Source of the DNA: Lewinellaceae bacterium
Lineage (GTDB): Bacteria > Bacteroidota > Bacteroidia > Chitinophagales > Saprospiraceae
DNA: 64,000 nucleotides
Assembly (NCBI GenBank): GCA_020636405.1
Contig: JACJXW010000005.1
Coordinates: 124,001-188,000 of the forward strand
Reading direction: 5' to 3'
How positions within the stretch are numbered: position 1 is the stretch's first letter; every line of letters starts with the position of its first letter. A program made the position numbers and the translations under genes. The notes below the pieces were generated by a model that was not told where the DNA came from, did not search any database, and worked only from the letters and a program-made list of their open reading frames with translations. Positions 22,770-31,824 of the stretch are shown here, piece by piece.

Positions 22770-25541
22770 ATGAGCAGCCAGAGGTATTGGATGTTATTGT
22801 CCCTACTCGCTTTATTCCTTTGCATCGGATGCAGAGATAGTGATCCGGATGAGAAATACCGGATTGGTTTTTCTCAGTGTTGTGACGATGCCTGGCGCGA
22901 CGTGATGAACGCGGAGATGTACCGCGAGTTGGCACTCCATCCGGAAGTGAGCTTTGAAATGCGGGTGGCGAATACCAACAGTGAAATACAAACACAGCAA
23001 ATTCGCGAACTGGCCGGTAGTGGCATCGATCTACTCATTGTCTCGCCCAACGAATCTAAACCGCTGACGCCGGTTATCGAGGAAGTATATAAAGCCGGTA
23101 TCCCCGTCATTCTGATCGACCGGAAAACGGACTCCGAATACTACACCGCTTACATCGGAGCGGATAATTATGAGATCGGGAAAACGGCGGCAAAGTACAT
23201 CATCAATCAGTTCAACGGCCAGGGGCAGGTTATCGAGATACAGATGATGATGACCATCTCGCCCGCCATCGGCCGAAACAGAGGCTTTCGGGATGGACTG
23301 GCGGATACCCCGGGAATGGAAGTTGTGGATTCTGTTGAGGTCAAATTTGATATCGGCATGCTCGATGAGGCCCTTCCTCCTCTTTTAGAAAAGCATCCTT
23401 CCGTCAACATCATTTTTGGGCATACGGACCTGCTCGCAGAAACGGCTTACAAGATCATTCAGCAGCGAGGCAAGAAAGGCCTTTTCTATGTCGGCATCGA
23501 CGGCATACCCGGTACCGGGCGCGGGATTCAGGCAGTGGAAGACGGTATCCTGGACGCCTCTTTGCTCTATCCAACCGGAGGAGGGGAAGCCATTCGTATT
23601 GCCTTGGCAGTGCTTTACAACCTGCCCTACGAAAAGCAGAACCTGCTGGAATCCATCGTTATCAATAAGGACAACGCCCGCATTCTGCACAACCAGATGA
23701 AGAAGGTGGAAAGCCTTCAGGAAAGCATCGATGAGCAGATGAAAGTGCTAGGGGACTTGCAGGCCGTCCACCGCAATCAGCAGGCCTTTATCCTGATCCT
23801 GCTCTTCAGCTTGTTGCTCGCCCTGGTGCTGGGCGTTTTCCTGTGGCGGTCTCTCCTGGCCAAACAGGCGGCCAACCGAACGCTCGAGCGCAAGAATCAG
23901 GAGATAATGGAGCACGAACAGCAACTCGTTGAAATGTCGGACGAGGTGCGCCAGGCCACTCAGGCGAAGGTTGATTTCTTTACCAATATCAGCCATGAGT
24001 TCCGCACGCCGCTCACCCTTATTATGGGTTTCGCCGAAGACCTGCTGCCTTCTCCGAAACTCAGCCGGGACATGCAGCAGAGCATCAGCCTCATTCAGCA
24101 AAACGCCTTGCGCCTGTTGCGGCTGGTCAATCAATTGATGGATTTCCGGAAAATAGAGAGTGCCAAGATGAAGCTGCGCGCCGCCGAGGACGACCTGGTT
24201 GGCTTCGTGCACAACATCATGGAATCCTATGCAAAAACAGCTCAAAAAAGGAGCATTGACTTTCAGCTGCTTACCCGCTATGAAGCGTTGCCGGTATGGT
24301 TTGATGCCGGACTGATGGATAAGGTGCTGTTCAACCTGCTTTCCAATGCGTTTAAATTTACCCCGGATGGCGGAAAGATCCACCTGGCGCTTTCGGTCGA
24401 CAATTTTGAAAACAGGGTGAAGCTCTCGGCCGAAGATAACGGCCGGGGATTGTCCGAAGAGGAGTTGGCGCACGTATTCGAGGCCTTCTATCAGGGCGAA
24501 GAACAGCAACTGACCGGCACCGGGTTGGGGTTGTCGTTGTCGCGGTCACTCGTAGAACTGCACGGCGGGAGCCTTTCCGCACAGAGTACTATGGGTAAAG
24601 GCAGCCGCTTTACGATCAGCCTGCCGCTCGGCAATGCACACTTGCAGAAGGAGCAAATGACCTCGGGCGGCAGGGAATCCCGTACTTCCAGGGAATTCTT
24701 CTTCGATCCTGAGACGGCAATGCATGAGGACGAAACCATTATGCCGGCAACTACCACCTCCTTGCCGCAGGTTCTTATTATTGAGGATAATCCTGACCTG
24801 CAATTTTTCCTTCAGAAGAAACTCGGGTTTATCTACCAGGTCACTACTGCCGTCGACGGGAAGGAGGGGTTACAAAAAGCGTTTGGCCTCATGCCTGACC
24901 TTATCATCTGCGACATCATGCTGCCCGGGATGGATGGCCTGGAAATTACCCGCACCCTCAAATCCGACCTCCGCACCTCACACATACCCATCATTATTTT
25001 ATCGGCCCGCAGTGCCGTAGAGCAACAGATCGAAGGAACGGAAATGGGGGCCGATTCCTACATCACTAAACCTTTCAACGTCAATTTCCTGCAAGCGAAG
25101 ATCCGGTCGCTGTTGCTCAACCGGCAAGTGTTGAAAGAAGCCTACGGAAAGGGCTTACTTTCCTTGCCTGCCGATTCCCATTTGGCGGACATTCCCGAGA
25201 ACATCAACCCCCTGGACCGCGATTTCATTAATGAATTCCTGTCTTATATCGATCAGCATCATGCCCGGCAAGACTTTCAGGTGTCTGACCTTTGCGAGGA
25301 GTTTGGCCTGTCCAGGTCGCAACTCTACCGAAAGGTGACTGCGCTTCTGGGCGAAAGCATCAGCTTCCATCTCCAAAATGTGCGGCTCAAAAAAGCGGAG
25401 GAATTGCTGCTGAATGGGAAGCTCTCCGTCGCCGAGATCGCTTATCAGGTCGGATACTCCTCTCCTGATTATTTTTCGACCGTGTTCAGGTCGAAATACG
25501 GGATACCTCCTTCCGAGTTTAAAAACAGCCAGTCCAAGTAG
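22770..25541 (+). CDS. Hybrid two-component regulator with periplasmic sugar-binding domain
   Basis: A 923-residue protein from the ATG at 22770, which gives a signal peptide ending FLCIGCRDS. Residues about 30-320 form a LacI/RbsB-type periplasmic binding domain (RIGFSQCCDDAWR, IDLLIVSPNE, PVILIDRKTDS, YVGIDGIPGTG). A transmembrane helix at about 340-360 is followed by a HisKA domain (NISHEFRTPLTLI, phospho-His at about 408), HATPase (NGRGLSEEEL, GTGLGLSLS), a receiver domain (IICDIMLPGMDG, Asp at about 714) and an AraC helix-turn-helix (820-920). This layout equals the fructose-sensing regulator BT1754 of Bacteroides, which fits the fructan genes that follow. Confidence 0.93.
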   Translation: MSSQRYWMLLSLLALFLCIGCRDSDPDEKYRIGFSQCCDDAWRDVMNAEMYRELALHPEVSFEMRVANTNSEIQTQQIRELAGSGIDLLIVSPNESKPLTPVIEEVYKAGIPVILIDRKTDSEYYTAYIGADNYEIGKTAAKYIINQFNGQGQVIEIQMMMTISPAIGRNRGFRDGLADTPGMEVVDSVEVKFDIGMLDEALPPLLEKHPSVNIIFGHTDLLAETAYKIIQQRGKKGLFYVGIDGIPGTGRGIQAVEDGILDASLLYPTGGGEAIRIALAVLYNLPYEKQNLLESIVINKDNARILHNQMKKVESLQESIDEQMKVLGDLQAVHRNQQAFILILLFSLLLALVLGVFLWRSLLAKQAANRTLERKNQEIMEHEQQLVEMSDEVRQATQAKVDFFTNISHEFRTPLTLIMGFAEDLLPSPKLSRDMQQSISLIQQNALRLLRLVNQLMDFRKIESAKMKLRAAEDDLVGFVHNIMESYAKTAQKRSIDFQLLTRYEALPVWFDAGLMDKVLFNLLSNAFKFTPDGGKIHLALSVDNFENRVKLSAEDNGRGLSEEELAHVFEAFYQGEEQQLTGTGLGLSLSRSLVELHGGSLSAQSTMGKGSRFTISLPLGNAHLQKEQMTSGGRESRTSREFFFDPETAMHEDETIMPATTTSLPQVLIIEDNPDLQFFLQKKLGFIYQVTTAVDGKEGLQKAFGLMPDLIICDIMLPGMDGLEITRTLKSDLRTSHIPIIILSARSAVEQQIEGTEMGADSYITKPFNVNFLQAKIRSLLLNRQVLKEAYGKGLLSLPADSHLADIPENINPLDRDFINEFLSYIDQHHARQDFQVSDLCEEFGLSRSQLYRKVTALLGESISFHLQNVRLKKAEELLLNGKLSVAEIAYQVGYSSPDYFSTVFRSKYGIPPSEFKNSQSK

Positions 25542-25593
25542 GCTCTTTCTCCGTGCCCGGCCTTCTTTTCCATGCATCAATTCTTCAGGCGCG

Positions 25594-25700
25594 TGCAACA
25601 ATATTGAAGATGCTCGTTTCTCTTCGGTTTTTCTTGTCTATTGTAAAATTTTGTTTTACAGTAAGTTGTGTGGCCGGAATATTATGCAACAATATTGAAG
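25594..25700. promoter_or_regulatory. Direct repeats, possible regulator sites
   Basis: TGCAACAATATTGAAG occurs exactly twice, at 25594-25609 and 25685-25700, 91 bp apart. Each contains the palindromic core CAATATTG. Perfect 16-nt repeats in a short AT-rich control region suggest binding sites, plausibly for the AraC domain of the upstream hybrid regulator (inference). Confidence 0.5.
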
Positions 25701-25864
25701 CTACATTGGAATGATCCTTAAGGCTGCTCTGCTGTCCTACCGATAATTTAGTGGTATTGAAATCGAGGGGGCCAACCTCCATTTCAGCGTCCGCCCGGCC
25801 AGCCGGCTGAGCGAACCATCGATGTCTCAGGAATACGTTTCATACAACAATTAGTGAGAGTAGG

Positions 25865-25899
25865 GGAGTTTCGGAAAGCTTTTTTCCGAACTCCTTTTT
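25865..25899 (+). terminator. Terminator-like hairpin in the fructan operon leader
   Basis: GGAGTT-T-CGGAAA pairs with TTTCCGAACTCC (12 bp with one bulged T, loop of 5) and is followed by TTTTT. It ends only 13 nt before the fructokinase ATG and 350 nt after the previous gene, so it could act as an attenuator rather than end the preceding transcript. Confidence 0.6.
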
Positions 25900-25912
25900 A
25901 AAACAAGCAAGG

Positions 25913-26803
25913 ATGCGCAACCCCACCCTTATCTGCTTTGGGGAAGTCCTCTGGGACTTGTTGCCCGCCGGGAAAGTAGCCGGCGGGGCGCCCATGAATG
26001 TAGCCTATCATGCCAAGCAGTTGGGATTGCGCTCTCAGATGATAAGCCGTATCGGCGACGATTTGGCCGGATCCGGGCTGTTGGGGCTCTTGAACAGCAA
26101 AGGGGTATCTACCCGCTTTATTCAGGTCGACCCCGATTTTTCCACCGGAACGGTCAACGTTTCTCTGGACCAGAACGGAACGCCCAGCTATGCTATCGTG
26201 CAGCCTGCAGCCTGGGATTTTATCCATCCCGACAACACCATGTCCGATACGGTGAAAGAGGCTGACGCGCTGATGTTCGGCAGCCTGGCTTGTCGCAATG
26301 AGCGCTCCAAAAGCACCCTGTTCGAACTGCTCGAGGCGGCTACCCTGCGGGTGTTCGATGTAAACCTAAGGCCTCCTTTTTTTTCAAAAAAAATACTGGG
26401 AGCGCTTTTGGGTAAAGCGGATATCGTGAAGGTCGACTACGAAGAGCTCCACCTCATTACCGGCTTTTGGAAAGACTACCGGGAAGAGCGGGCTCAGATT
26501 GATTTTCTGAAAGATAAGTTCGGCCTCGAAATGCTCATCGTGACTAAAGGGAGTCAAGGTGCGGCCTGCCTGGACGAAAACGGCCACTTCGAACAACCAG
26601 GGTTCAGGGTGGAAGTTACCGATACTATTGGCTGTGGAGATGCCTTCCTGGCTGCCTTCCTGAGCAAAATGCTTACCGGAGAAAATACCCCTTCCTGCCT
26701 CCATTTTGCCTGTGCCGTTGGAGCGCTGGTCGCTATGGAAGTAGGAGGGACGCCTACCATCAGAAAATCTGCTCTTCAAAAAATATTGAATCAAAAAAAC
26801 TGA
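25913..26803 (+). CDS. PfkB-family fructokinase
   Basis: A 296-residue cytoplasmic sugar kinase. The N-terminal CFGEVLWDLLPAGKVAGGAPM carries the substrate-binding GGAP/N region, and the C-terminal DTIGCGDAFLAAFL (about 236-249) carries the anion hole and the catalytic Asp of the PfkB family (consensus DTxGxGD). GEVLWD is typical of bacterial fructokinases. It converts fructose released by the GH32 enzyme to fructose 6-phosphate. GH32 follows after 13 nt, so they are co-transcribed. Confidence 0.92.
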   Translation: MRNPTLICFGEVLWDLLPAGKVAGGAPMNVAYHAKQLGLRSQMISRIGDDLAGSGLLGLLNSKGVSTRFIQVDPDFSTGTVNVSLDQNGTPSYAIVQPAAWDFIHPDNTMSDTVKEADALMFGSLACRNERSKSTLFELLEAATLRVFDVNLRPPFFSKKILGALLGKADIVKVDYEELHLITGFWKDYREERAQIDFLKDKFGLEMLIVTKGSQGAACLDENGHFEQPGFRVEVTDTIGCGDAFLAAFLSKMLTGENTPSCLHFACAVGALVAMEVGGTPTIRKSALQKILNQKN

Positions 26804-26816
26804 TAACCAACTGATC

Positions 26817-28439
26817 ATGAATTACTACTCCGATCTGAAAACATTTTGCCTGCTAGTGCTGGCTTATGCGTTTACAACTGCATGCGGAGGTGGAACGGAC
26901 GCTCCTCCGGAGGGCACGGGCCCTCCGGACACCACGGCCCTGTTCACCGAAAAGCACCGGCCGCAGTTTCATTTCTCCCCCAAAGAAAAATGGACCAACG
27001 ACCCGAACGGGATGGTCTATTTCGATGGGGAGTACCATCTCTTTTACCAGCACTACCCCGATTCCACCGTGTGGGGCCCCATGCACTGGGGGCACGCTGT
27101 GAGCCGGGACCTGGTGCACTGGGAGCATCTGCCCATCGCGCTGTATCCCGATTCGCTGGGCTATATTTTCTCCGGCTCAGCGGTAGTGGATTGGAAGAAC
27201 ACGACGGGCTTCGGACAGGATGGCAGCCCGCCCCTCGTCGCTATGTTCACCTATCATGATCCGGTGGCGGCAGAGGCCGGAAGCGATAACCACCAATCGC
27301 AGGCCATTGCCTACAGCAATGACCGGGGGCGAACCTGGACGAAATACGAAGGCAACCCCGTTATCCCGAACCCCGGCAATATCAGAGACATTCGGGACCC
27401 CAAAGTGATCTGGGACGACGACAGTGGCCAGTGGATAGTTGTATTGGCCGTTGGCGATCACGCCGAATTCTGGGGGTCACCCGACCTTAAAACCTGGAAA
27501 AAACTCAGCGAATTTGGAAAAACCCTCGGCGCTCACGGCGGGGTTTGGGAATGTCCCGACCTCTTCCCGATGACGGTGGAAGGAACGGGGGAGAAAATGT
27601 GGGTGCTCATCATCAACCTCAACCCCGGCAACCCGAACGGCGGCTCCGGAACCCAGTATTTTGTCGGACAGTTCGATGGGCAATCCTTTACACCTGGCTC
27701 CGCTTTTCTTCCCTATGTGCAGAAAGGTAATGGGGTATGGATCGACTACGGCAAGGACAACTACGCCGGCGTTACCTGGTCGGACGCTCCGGACGGCCGC
27801 CGCCTGCTGATCGGCTGGATGAGCAACTGGCAATACGCTAATAAGGTGCCGACCGAGGCCTGGCGCAATGCAATGACCATTCCCTGGTCGCTCACCCTGA
27901 ATAAAACGGACGAGGGGTACCGCCTTTTCCCGCAGCCTGTGAAAGAACTGCAGGCGCTCCGTGCGGCCACCTTCACCCTGGATAAAACGGAGATCGACGC
28001 CAGCCTGGGCCTTACCGAACAACTGGGGTTTTCTCCCCGGCTTTCCGAAATGGAGCTTGAATTCTCCCTGCCGGAGAGCGCTACCGGCAGCTTCGGGGTA
28101 GAGCTCTCCAACGCCAAAGGCGAAAGCTATCGCATCGGCTTTAATTCGGCAACCAATCAGTTTTTCAGCGACCGGACAAAAGCGGGCGATGCTTCCTTTT
28201 CTGAAGATTTTGCCAGGCAGCCCAGCGTTGCCCCCCGGGCCTCAAAGGATAGAACCCTTCACATGCATCTGTTCTTCGACGTGGCTTCCGCCGAGCTTTT
28301 TGCCGATAAGGGAGCGACGGTCATGACGGAGATTTTCTTCCCAACCGAAGATTTTAACCAGATAAGGCTGTTCGCCGAAGACGGTAAGGCCGAGCTGTTA
28401 CGGGGAGCGGTATATCAGCTGAAAGGCATCTGGCAGTAA
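26817..28439 (+). CDS. GH32 fructan hydrolase (levanase/inulinase/invertase type) lipoprotein
   Basis: A 540-residue protein with a lipoprotein signal (AYAFTTACGGG, Cys at about 22). The five-blade propeller motifs of GH32 are present: KWTNDPNGMVYFDG (nucleophile Asp at about 61), DIRDPKVIWDD (RDP, transition-state Asp at about 195) and WECPDLFPM (ECP, acid/base Glu at about 245). A beta-sandwich C-terminal domain follows to the end (GSFGVELSN, ELFADKGATVMTEIFF). The lipid anchor suggests surface or periplasmic fructan cleavage. The exact linkage specificity cannot be read. Confidence 0.94.
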   Translation: MNYYSDLKTFCLLVLAYAFTTACGGGTDAPPEGTGPPDTTALFTEKHRPQFHFSPKEKWTNDPNGMVYFDGEYHLFYQHYPDSTVWGPMHWGHAVSRDLVHWEHLPIALYPDSLGYIFSGSAVVDWKNTTGFGQDGSPPLVAMFTYHDPVAAEAGSDNHQSQAIAYSNDRGRTWTKYEGNPVIPNPGNIRDIRDPKVIWDDDSGQWIVVLAVGDHAEFWGSPDLKTWKKLSEFGKTLGAHGGVWECPDLFPMTVEGTGEKMWVLIINLNPGNPNGGSGTQYFVGQFDGQSFTPGSAFLPYVQKGNGVWIDYGKDNYAGVTWSDAPDGRRLLIGWMSNWQYANKVPTEAWRNAMTIPWSLTLNKTDEGYRLFPQPVKELQALRAATFTLDKTEIDASLGLTEQLGFSPRLSEMELEFSLPESATGSFGVELSNAKGESYRIGFNSATNQFFSDRTKAGDASFSEDFARQPSVAPRASKDRTLHMHLFFDVASAELFADKGATVMTEIFFPTEDFNQIRLFAEDGKAELLRGAVYQLKGIWQ

Positions 28440-28537
28440 GGTATGGGAAAAGTTCATACCGTTGGCCGGGGCTGTGCTGCGGCCAGCAATCCTGATAAAA
28501 CTTCACCAACCATGTTTTCAACTAAAATTATGTTATC

Positions 28538-31500
28538 ATGAAATTCAAATTACACTTGCTATTTATGCTGTTGCTTCTGTCACAGCTGGCCCTGGCGCAA
28601 CGCACCATTACGGGGACAGTGACGGACGCAGAGACCGGCGAACCGCTCATCGGAGCGAACATCCTGGTGGCGGGAACCGCCGGAGGGACGGTCACCGACA
28701 TTGATGGTTCCTTCTCTCTTCAGGTGGATGAAGCGGCTAAGAGCCTCGAAGTATCCTATACCGGTTACACTACCCAGACGGTAAGTATCGATGGGCTGAA
28801 CAGCGTGGATATCCAGCTGTCGGCAGGTACTGTGCTCGATGAGGTCGTCGTGACCGGTTATGCTGTGGAGCGGAAGAAGGACCTGCTTGGCGCCGTCGCC
28901 GTTCTGGACCTGAAGGACGTGGACGATTCCGGCAACTCCAACATCCTGCAGAGTATGCAGGGCAGGGTCGCCGGTGTAAACGTTGACCTTTCCGGGGACC
29001 CCGGGCAGGGGGCCCGCATCCGGGTCAGAGGAACGAGCACCCTGGGCAAGCTTACCGATCCGCTCTACATCGTGGATGGTGTGCCGGTGCAGACTTTCGT
29101 TACCAACGAAAACGGTTCCACGGTACCGCAAACCTGGGGCCTTTCCTGGTTGAACCCCAATGATATCGCATCTGTACAAGTGTTGAAGGACGCTTCCTCG
29201 GCTTCCATCTACGGGGCGAGGGCTTCCAACGGTGTGGTCATCATCACGACCAAGCAGCCCGATACAAAAAAAGCGCGCGTAGAGTTGAACGTGCGCACCA
29301 GTGTTGAACAGTGGAACAGTTTCGATGACCTGACCAACAACCGGGAGCGGGCCATCCTCGAATGGCAGGGTGCGGTGAACGATGGCTCCGACCCCAACGC
29401 AACGGGGGTTTATACCTATGAATGGCACCTGGACCCCAGCCTTGGCCCTGGTATTCAGGGAAACGGCACGCCGGTCCTGGACAGGGTCATCTACCCGGAA
29501 TGGCTCGATGAGGGCGACCAACTGCGCCCCTCCGGACATCCGAACAGCATCTATGGCGGCAACATCGAGGAGGGCACCAATTACTGGGAGGAAATTTCCC
29601 AAACGGGGATCATTCAGAATTACGACCTTTCTCTTTCCCAGGGTGGCGAGCGCGGCGGGGTTCGCTTCGGCGCCAATTACTTCGACCAGCAGGGAGTGGT
29701 CATCCGCACCGGTTATGAGCGCGTAGGGGTACGGCTGAACTCCTTTTACAATTTTCTGAACAACCGGATAACGGTAGGGGAAAACCTGGCCGTATCCCGG
29801 GGCAGCCGACAGTGGATGGACAACGGCTTCGGAGGAACTCCCGAACAGGCCCCATACCGCTATAAGTCCATTCTGCCGGTACGCACTGAGGACGGAAGGT
29901 TCTCCGGCCCTCCGGGCGGCGGCTTTTCCGACCGGGACAACCCGGTGGCCCTGGCTTTTGACAACCGCGACGACCGGATCAACAACGTGAAGATATTCGG
30001 CAATGTCTTTGCCAATGTTCAGATCATCGAAGGCTTGTCTTTCCGCACTAACTTTGGGGTGGACTACGATGGCATTAATTCCAAGGATATTTTCCGCACG
30101 TACTCCCGCGGCTTCCTCGGCAATAATACCGCCGAGCTGACCCTGCGCCAATCACAACTGACCAACTGGGTATTCAATAATACGCTTACTTATACAAAAG
30201 CATTCGGCCAGCATGAACTCACTGCCCTGGCCGGTACGGAGGCCGTGAAAAATGAGATCAGCATCTTCTCCGCCACCGGCAAGGAATTTGCCCTGGAGAC
30301 CGCTGATTATTTCCAACTGGACGCTGCTTCCGGTGAGCGGACTTCCTCCGGCAACAGCACCGGCTTCTCGCTGTTCTCCTATTTCGGAAAACTGAACTAC
30401 GGCTTTGCCGGAAAATACCTGGCTTCTGTTACGCTCCGGCGGGATGGGTCGAGCCGCTTTGGTTCGAAAAACAAATACGCCGTTTTCCCGGCAGCTTCTC
30501 TGGGCTGGAGAATAAGTGAAGAGGATTTCCTGAGGAACGTCGATTTTATCTCCAACCTCAAACTGCGCGCCGCCTGGGGCCAGACCGGCAACCAGGATAT
30601 CCTGAACAACGCCCGCTTCGGCCTCTACCAGGCGGTTTACGCTCCTGCCAGCAACATCCTTCCCTGGGATGGAGGTTGCGCTCAGACACCTTGCCCTGAT
30701 GCTGCTACTTCCTACGATATCGGCAACAACGATACGGGCATCCTGCCTTCCGGCTTCCTGGCTACTCAGACCGGTAACGACGAATTGAAATGGGAGACCA
30801 CTACCGAGATCAACTTCGGCGTAGATTTTGGCATCCTTGGCAACCAGTTGGAAGGTACGTTGGAAGTGTTTCAGCGCCAGACGGAGGACATCCTCATCCA
30901 GCCTATTCAGATCGCTGCTGTAGGCGACGGCGCCCGCCAGTGGGTGAACGGGGCAGACATGGAGACCAAGGGGTGGGAACTTTCCCTCCAGTACAACAGC
31001 CCGCTGAACCGGGGAGGGAAACTGGGCTACTCCATCGGAGCAAATTTTGCCCACTACAACTCTACCATCACCAGCCTGCCGGAAGACTTGTGGTCGAGCT
31101 ACCCCGGAAATGCCGAGCAGAACATTATCGGACAGGCCCCTAACGCCCTTTTTGGGTACCGCACTGACGGCATCTTCCAGAACCAGCAGGAAGTGGACGC
31201 CCATGCCGACCAGGTGGGCAAAAGAGTAGGTGCTCTGCGCTACGTCGACCTCAATAAGGACGGTGTCATCGACGCCCTCGACCAGGAGTACGATCAGGGT
31301 AATGGTGTGCCCAAAGTAGAGTTCGGCGTTAATTTCCGGCTCGATTATAAAAATTTCGACCTGAGCATCTTCACCTGGGGCGCGTTGGGCAGGAAGGTTA
31401 CTCCCGATGTTTTCCGCATGGAACTCGGCTCTCTGGATAATGGCGAAAATGGAGGAACGGCCCAGCTCAACGCCTGGTCGCCCACCAACACAGGCAGCTA

Positions 31501-31798
31501 CATCCCTGCAGTGAGCAACAGCAACCGGCCCTTTGGCTTTTCTCTCGATTACAACGTCCGGAACGGGAACTTCTTCGCTTTCCGGCAGGTAACCCTGGGC
31601 TATACCTTACCGGTGAGAAATGCAAGGAGTGTATTCTCCGACCTGCGGCTCTACATCAGCGGTGAGAACCTCGGCTGGATTGTCGACCGCAAAGGGCCGG
31701 ACCAGTATCCGCAAACCGGATGGTCGGTGGAAAATCGCGTGGTGGGCATTTATCCGAAGCCACTGCGGCTTTCGATCGGCGCCAATGTAGGATTCTAA
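28538..31798 (+). CDS. SusC/RagA-family TonB-linked outer-membrane transporter
   Basis: A 1086-residue protein with a signal peptide (LLLLSQLALAQRT), a carboxypeptidase-like regulatory domain at about 22-100 (ITGTVTDAETGEPLIGANIL), a plug (GQGARIRVRGTSTLGKLTDP, LYIVDGVPVQ, IASVQVLKDASSASIYGARA) and a 22-strand barrel ending SIGANVGF. The SusC-type LYIVDGVP and ASIYGARASNGV segments are clear. It imports fructo-oligosaccharides with its SusD partner, using TonB energy (substrate inferred from neighbours). Its SusD partner starts 27 nt downstream. Confidence 0.95.
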   Translation: MKFKLHLLFMLLLLSQLALAQRTITGTVTDAETGEPLIGANILVAGTAGGTVTDIDGSFSLQVDEAAKSLEVSYTGYTTQTVSIDGLNSVDIQLSAGTVLDEVVVTGYAVERKKDLLGAVAVLDLKDVDDSGNSNILQSMQGRVAGVNVDLSGDPGQGARIRVRGTSTLGKLTDPLYIVDGVPVQTFVTNENGSTVPQTWGLSWLNPNDIASVQVLKDASSASIYGARASNGVVIITTKQPDTKKARVELNVRTSVEQWNSFDDLTNNRERAILEWQGAVNDGSDPNATGVYTYEWHLDPSLGPGIQGNGTPVLDRVIYPEWLDEGDQLRPSGHPNSIYGGNIEEGTNYWEEISQTGIIQNYDLSLSQGGERGGVRFGANYFDQQGVVIRTGYERVGVRLNSFYNFLNNRITVGENLAVSRGSRQWMDNGFGGTPEQAPYRYKSILPVRTEDGRFSGPPGGGFSDRDNPVALAFDNRDDRINNVKIFGNVFANVQIIEGLSFRTNFGVDYDGINSKDIFRTYSRGFLGNNTAELTLRQSQLTNWVFNNTLTYTKAFGQHELTALAGTEAVKNEISIFSATGKEFALETADYFQLDAASGERTSSGNSTGFSLFSYFGKLNYGFAGKYLASVTLRRDGSSRFGSKNKYAVFPAASLGWRISEEDFLRNVDFISNLKLRAAWGQTGNQDILNNARFGLYQAVYAPASNILPWDGGCAQTPCPDAATSYDIGNNDTGILPSGFLATQTGNDELKWETTTEINFGVDFGILGNQLEGTLEVFQRQTEDILIQPIQIAAVGDGARQWVNGADMETKGWELSLQYNSPLNRGGKLGYSIGANFAHYNSTITSLPEDLWSSYPGNAEQNIIGQAPNALFGYRTDGIFQNQQEVDAHADQVGKRVGALRYVDLNKDGVIDALDQEYDQGNGVPKVEFGVNFRLDYKNFDLSIFTWGALGRKVTPDVFRMELGSLDNGENGGTAQLNAWSPTNTGSYIPAVSNSNRPFGFSLDYNVRNGNFFAFRQVTLGYTLPVRNARSVFSDLRLYISGENLGWIVDRKGPDQYPQTGWSVENRVVGIYPKPLRLSIGANVGF

Positions 31799-31824
31799 TT
31801 TTTTCAAAATTAAAACAGAATACA

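Larger units (their letters stand above)
25542..25912. other. Control region of the fructan locus, 371 nt
   Basis: No gene is seen. It holds a 16-nt direct repeat (25594-25609 and 25685-25700), a small inverted repeat TGTAAAA/TTTTACA near 25640-25660, and a terminator-like hairpin with T-run at 25865-25899, 13 nt before the fructokinase start. It is the most likely target of the hybrid regulator encoded upstream. Confidence 0.6.

Noticed and set aside
28580..30151. Long antisense open frame over SusC
   Set aside because: The same effect; composition is atypical and no domain is seen, while SusC is clear.
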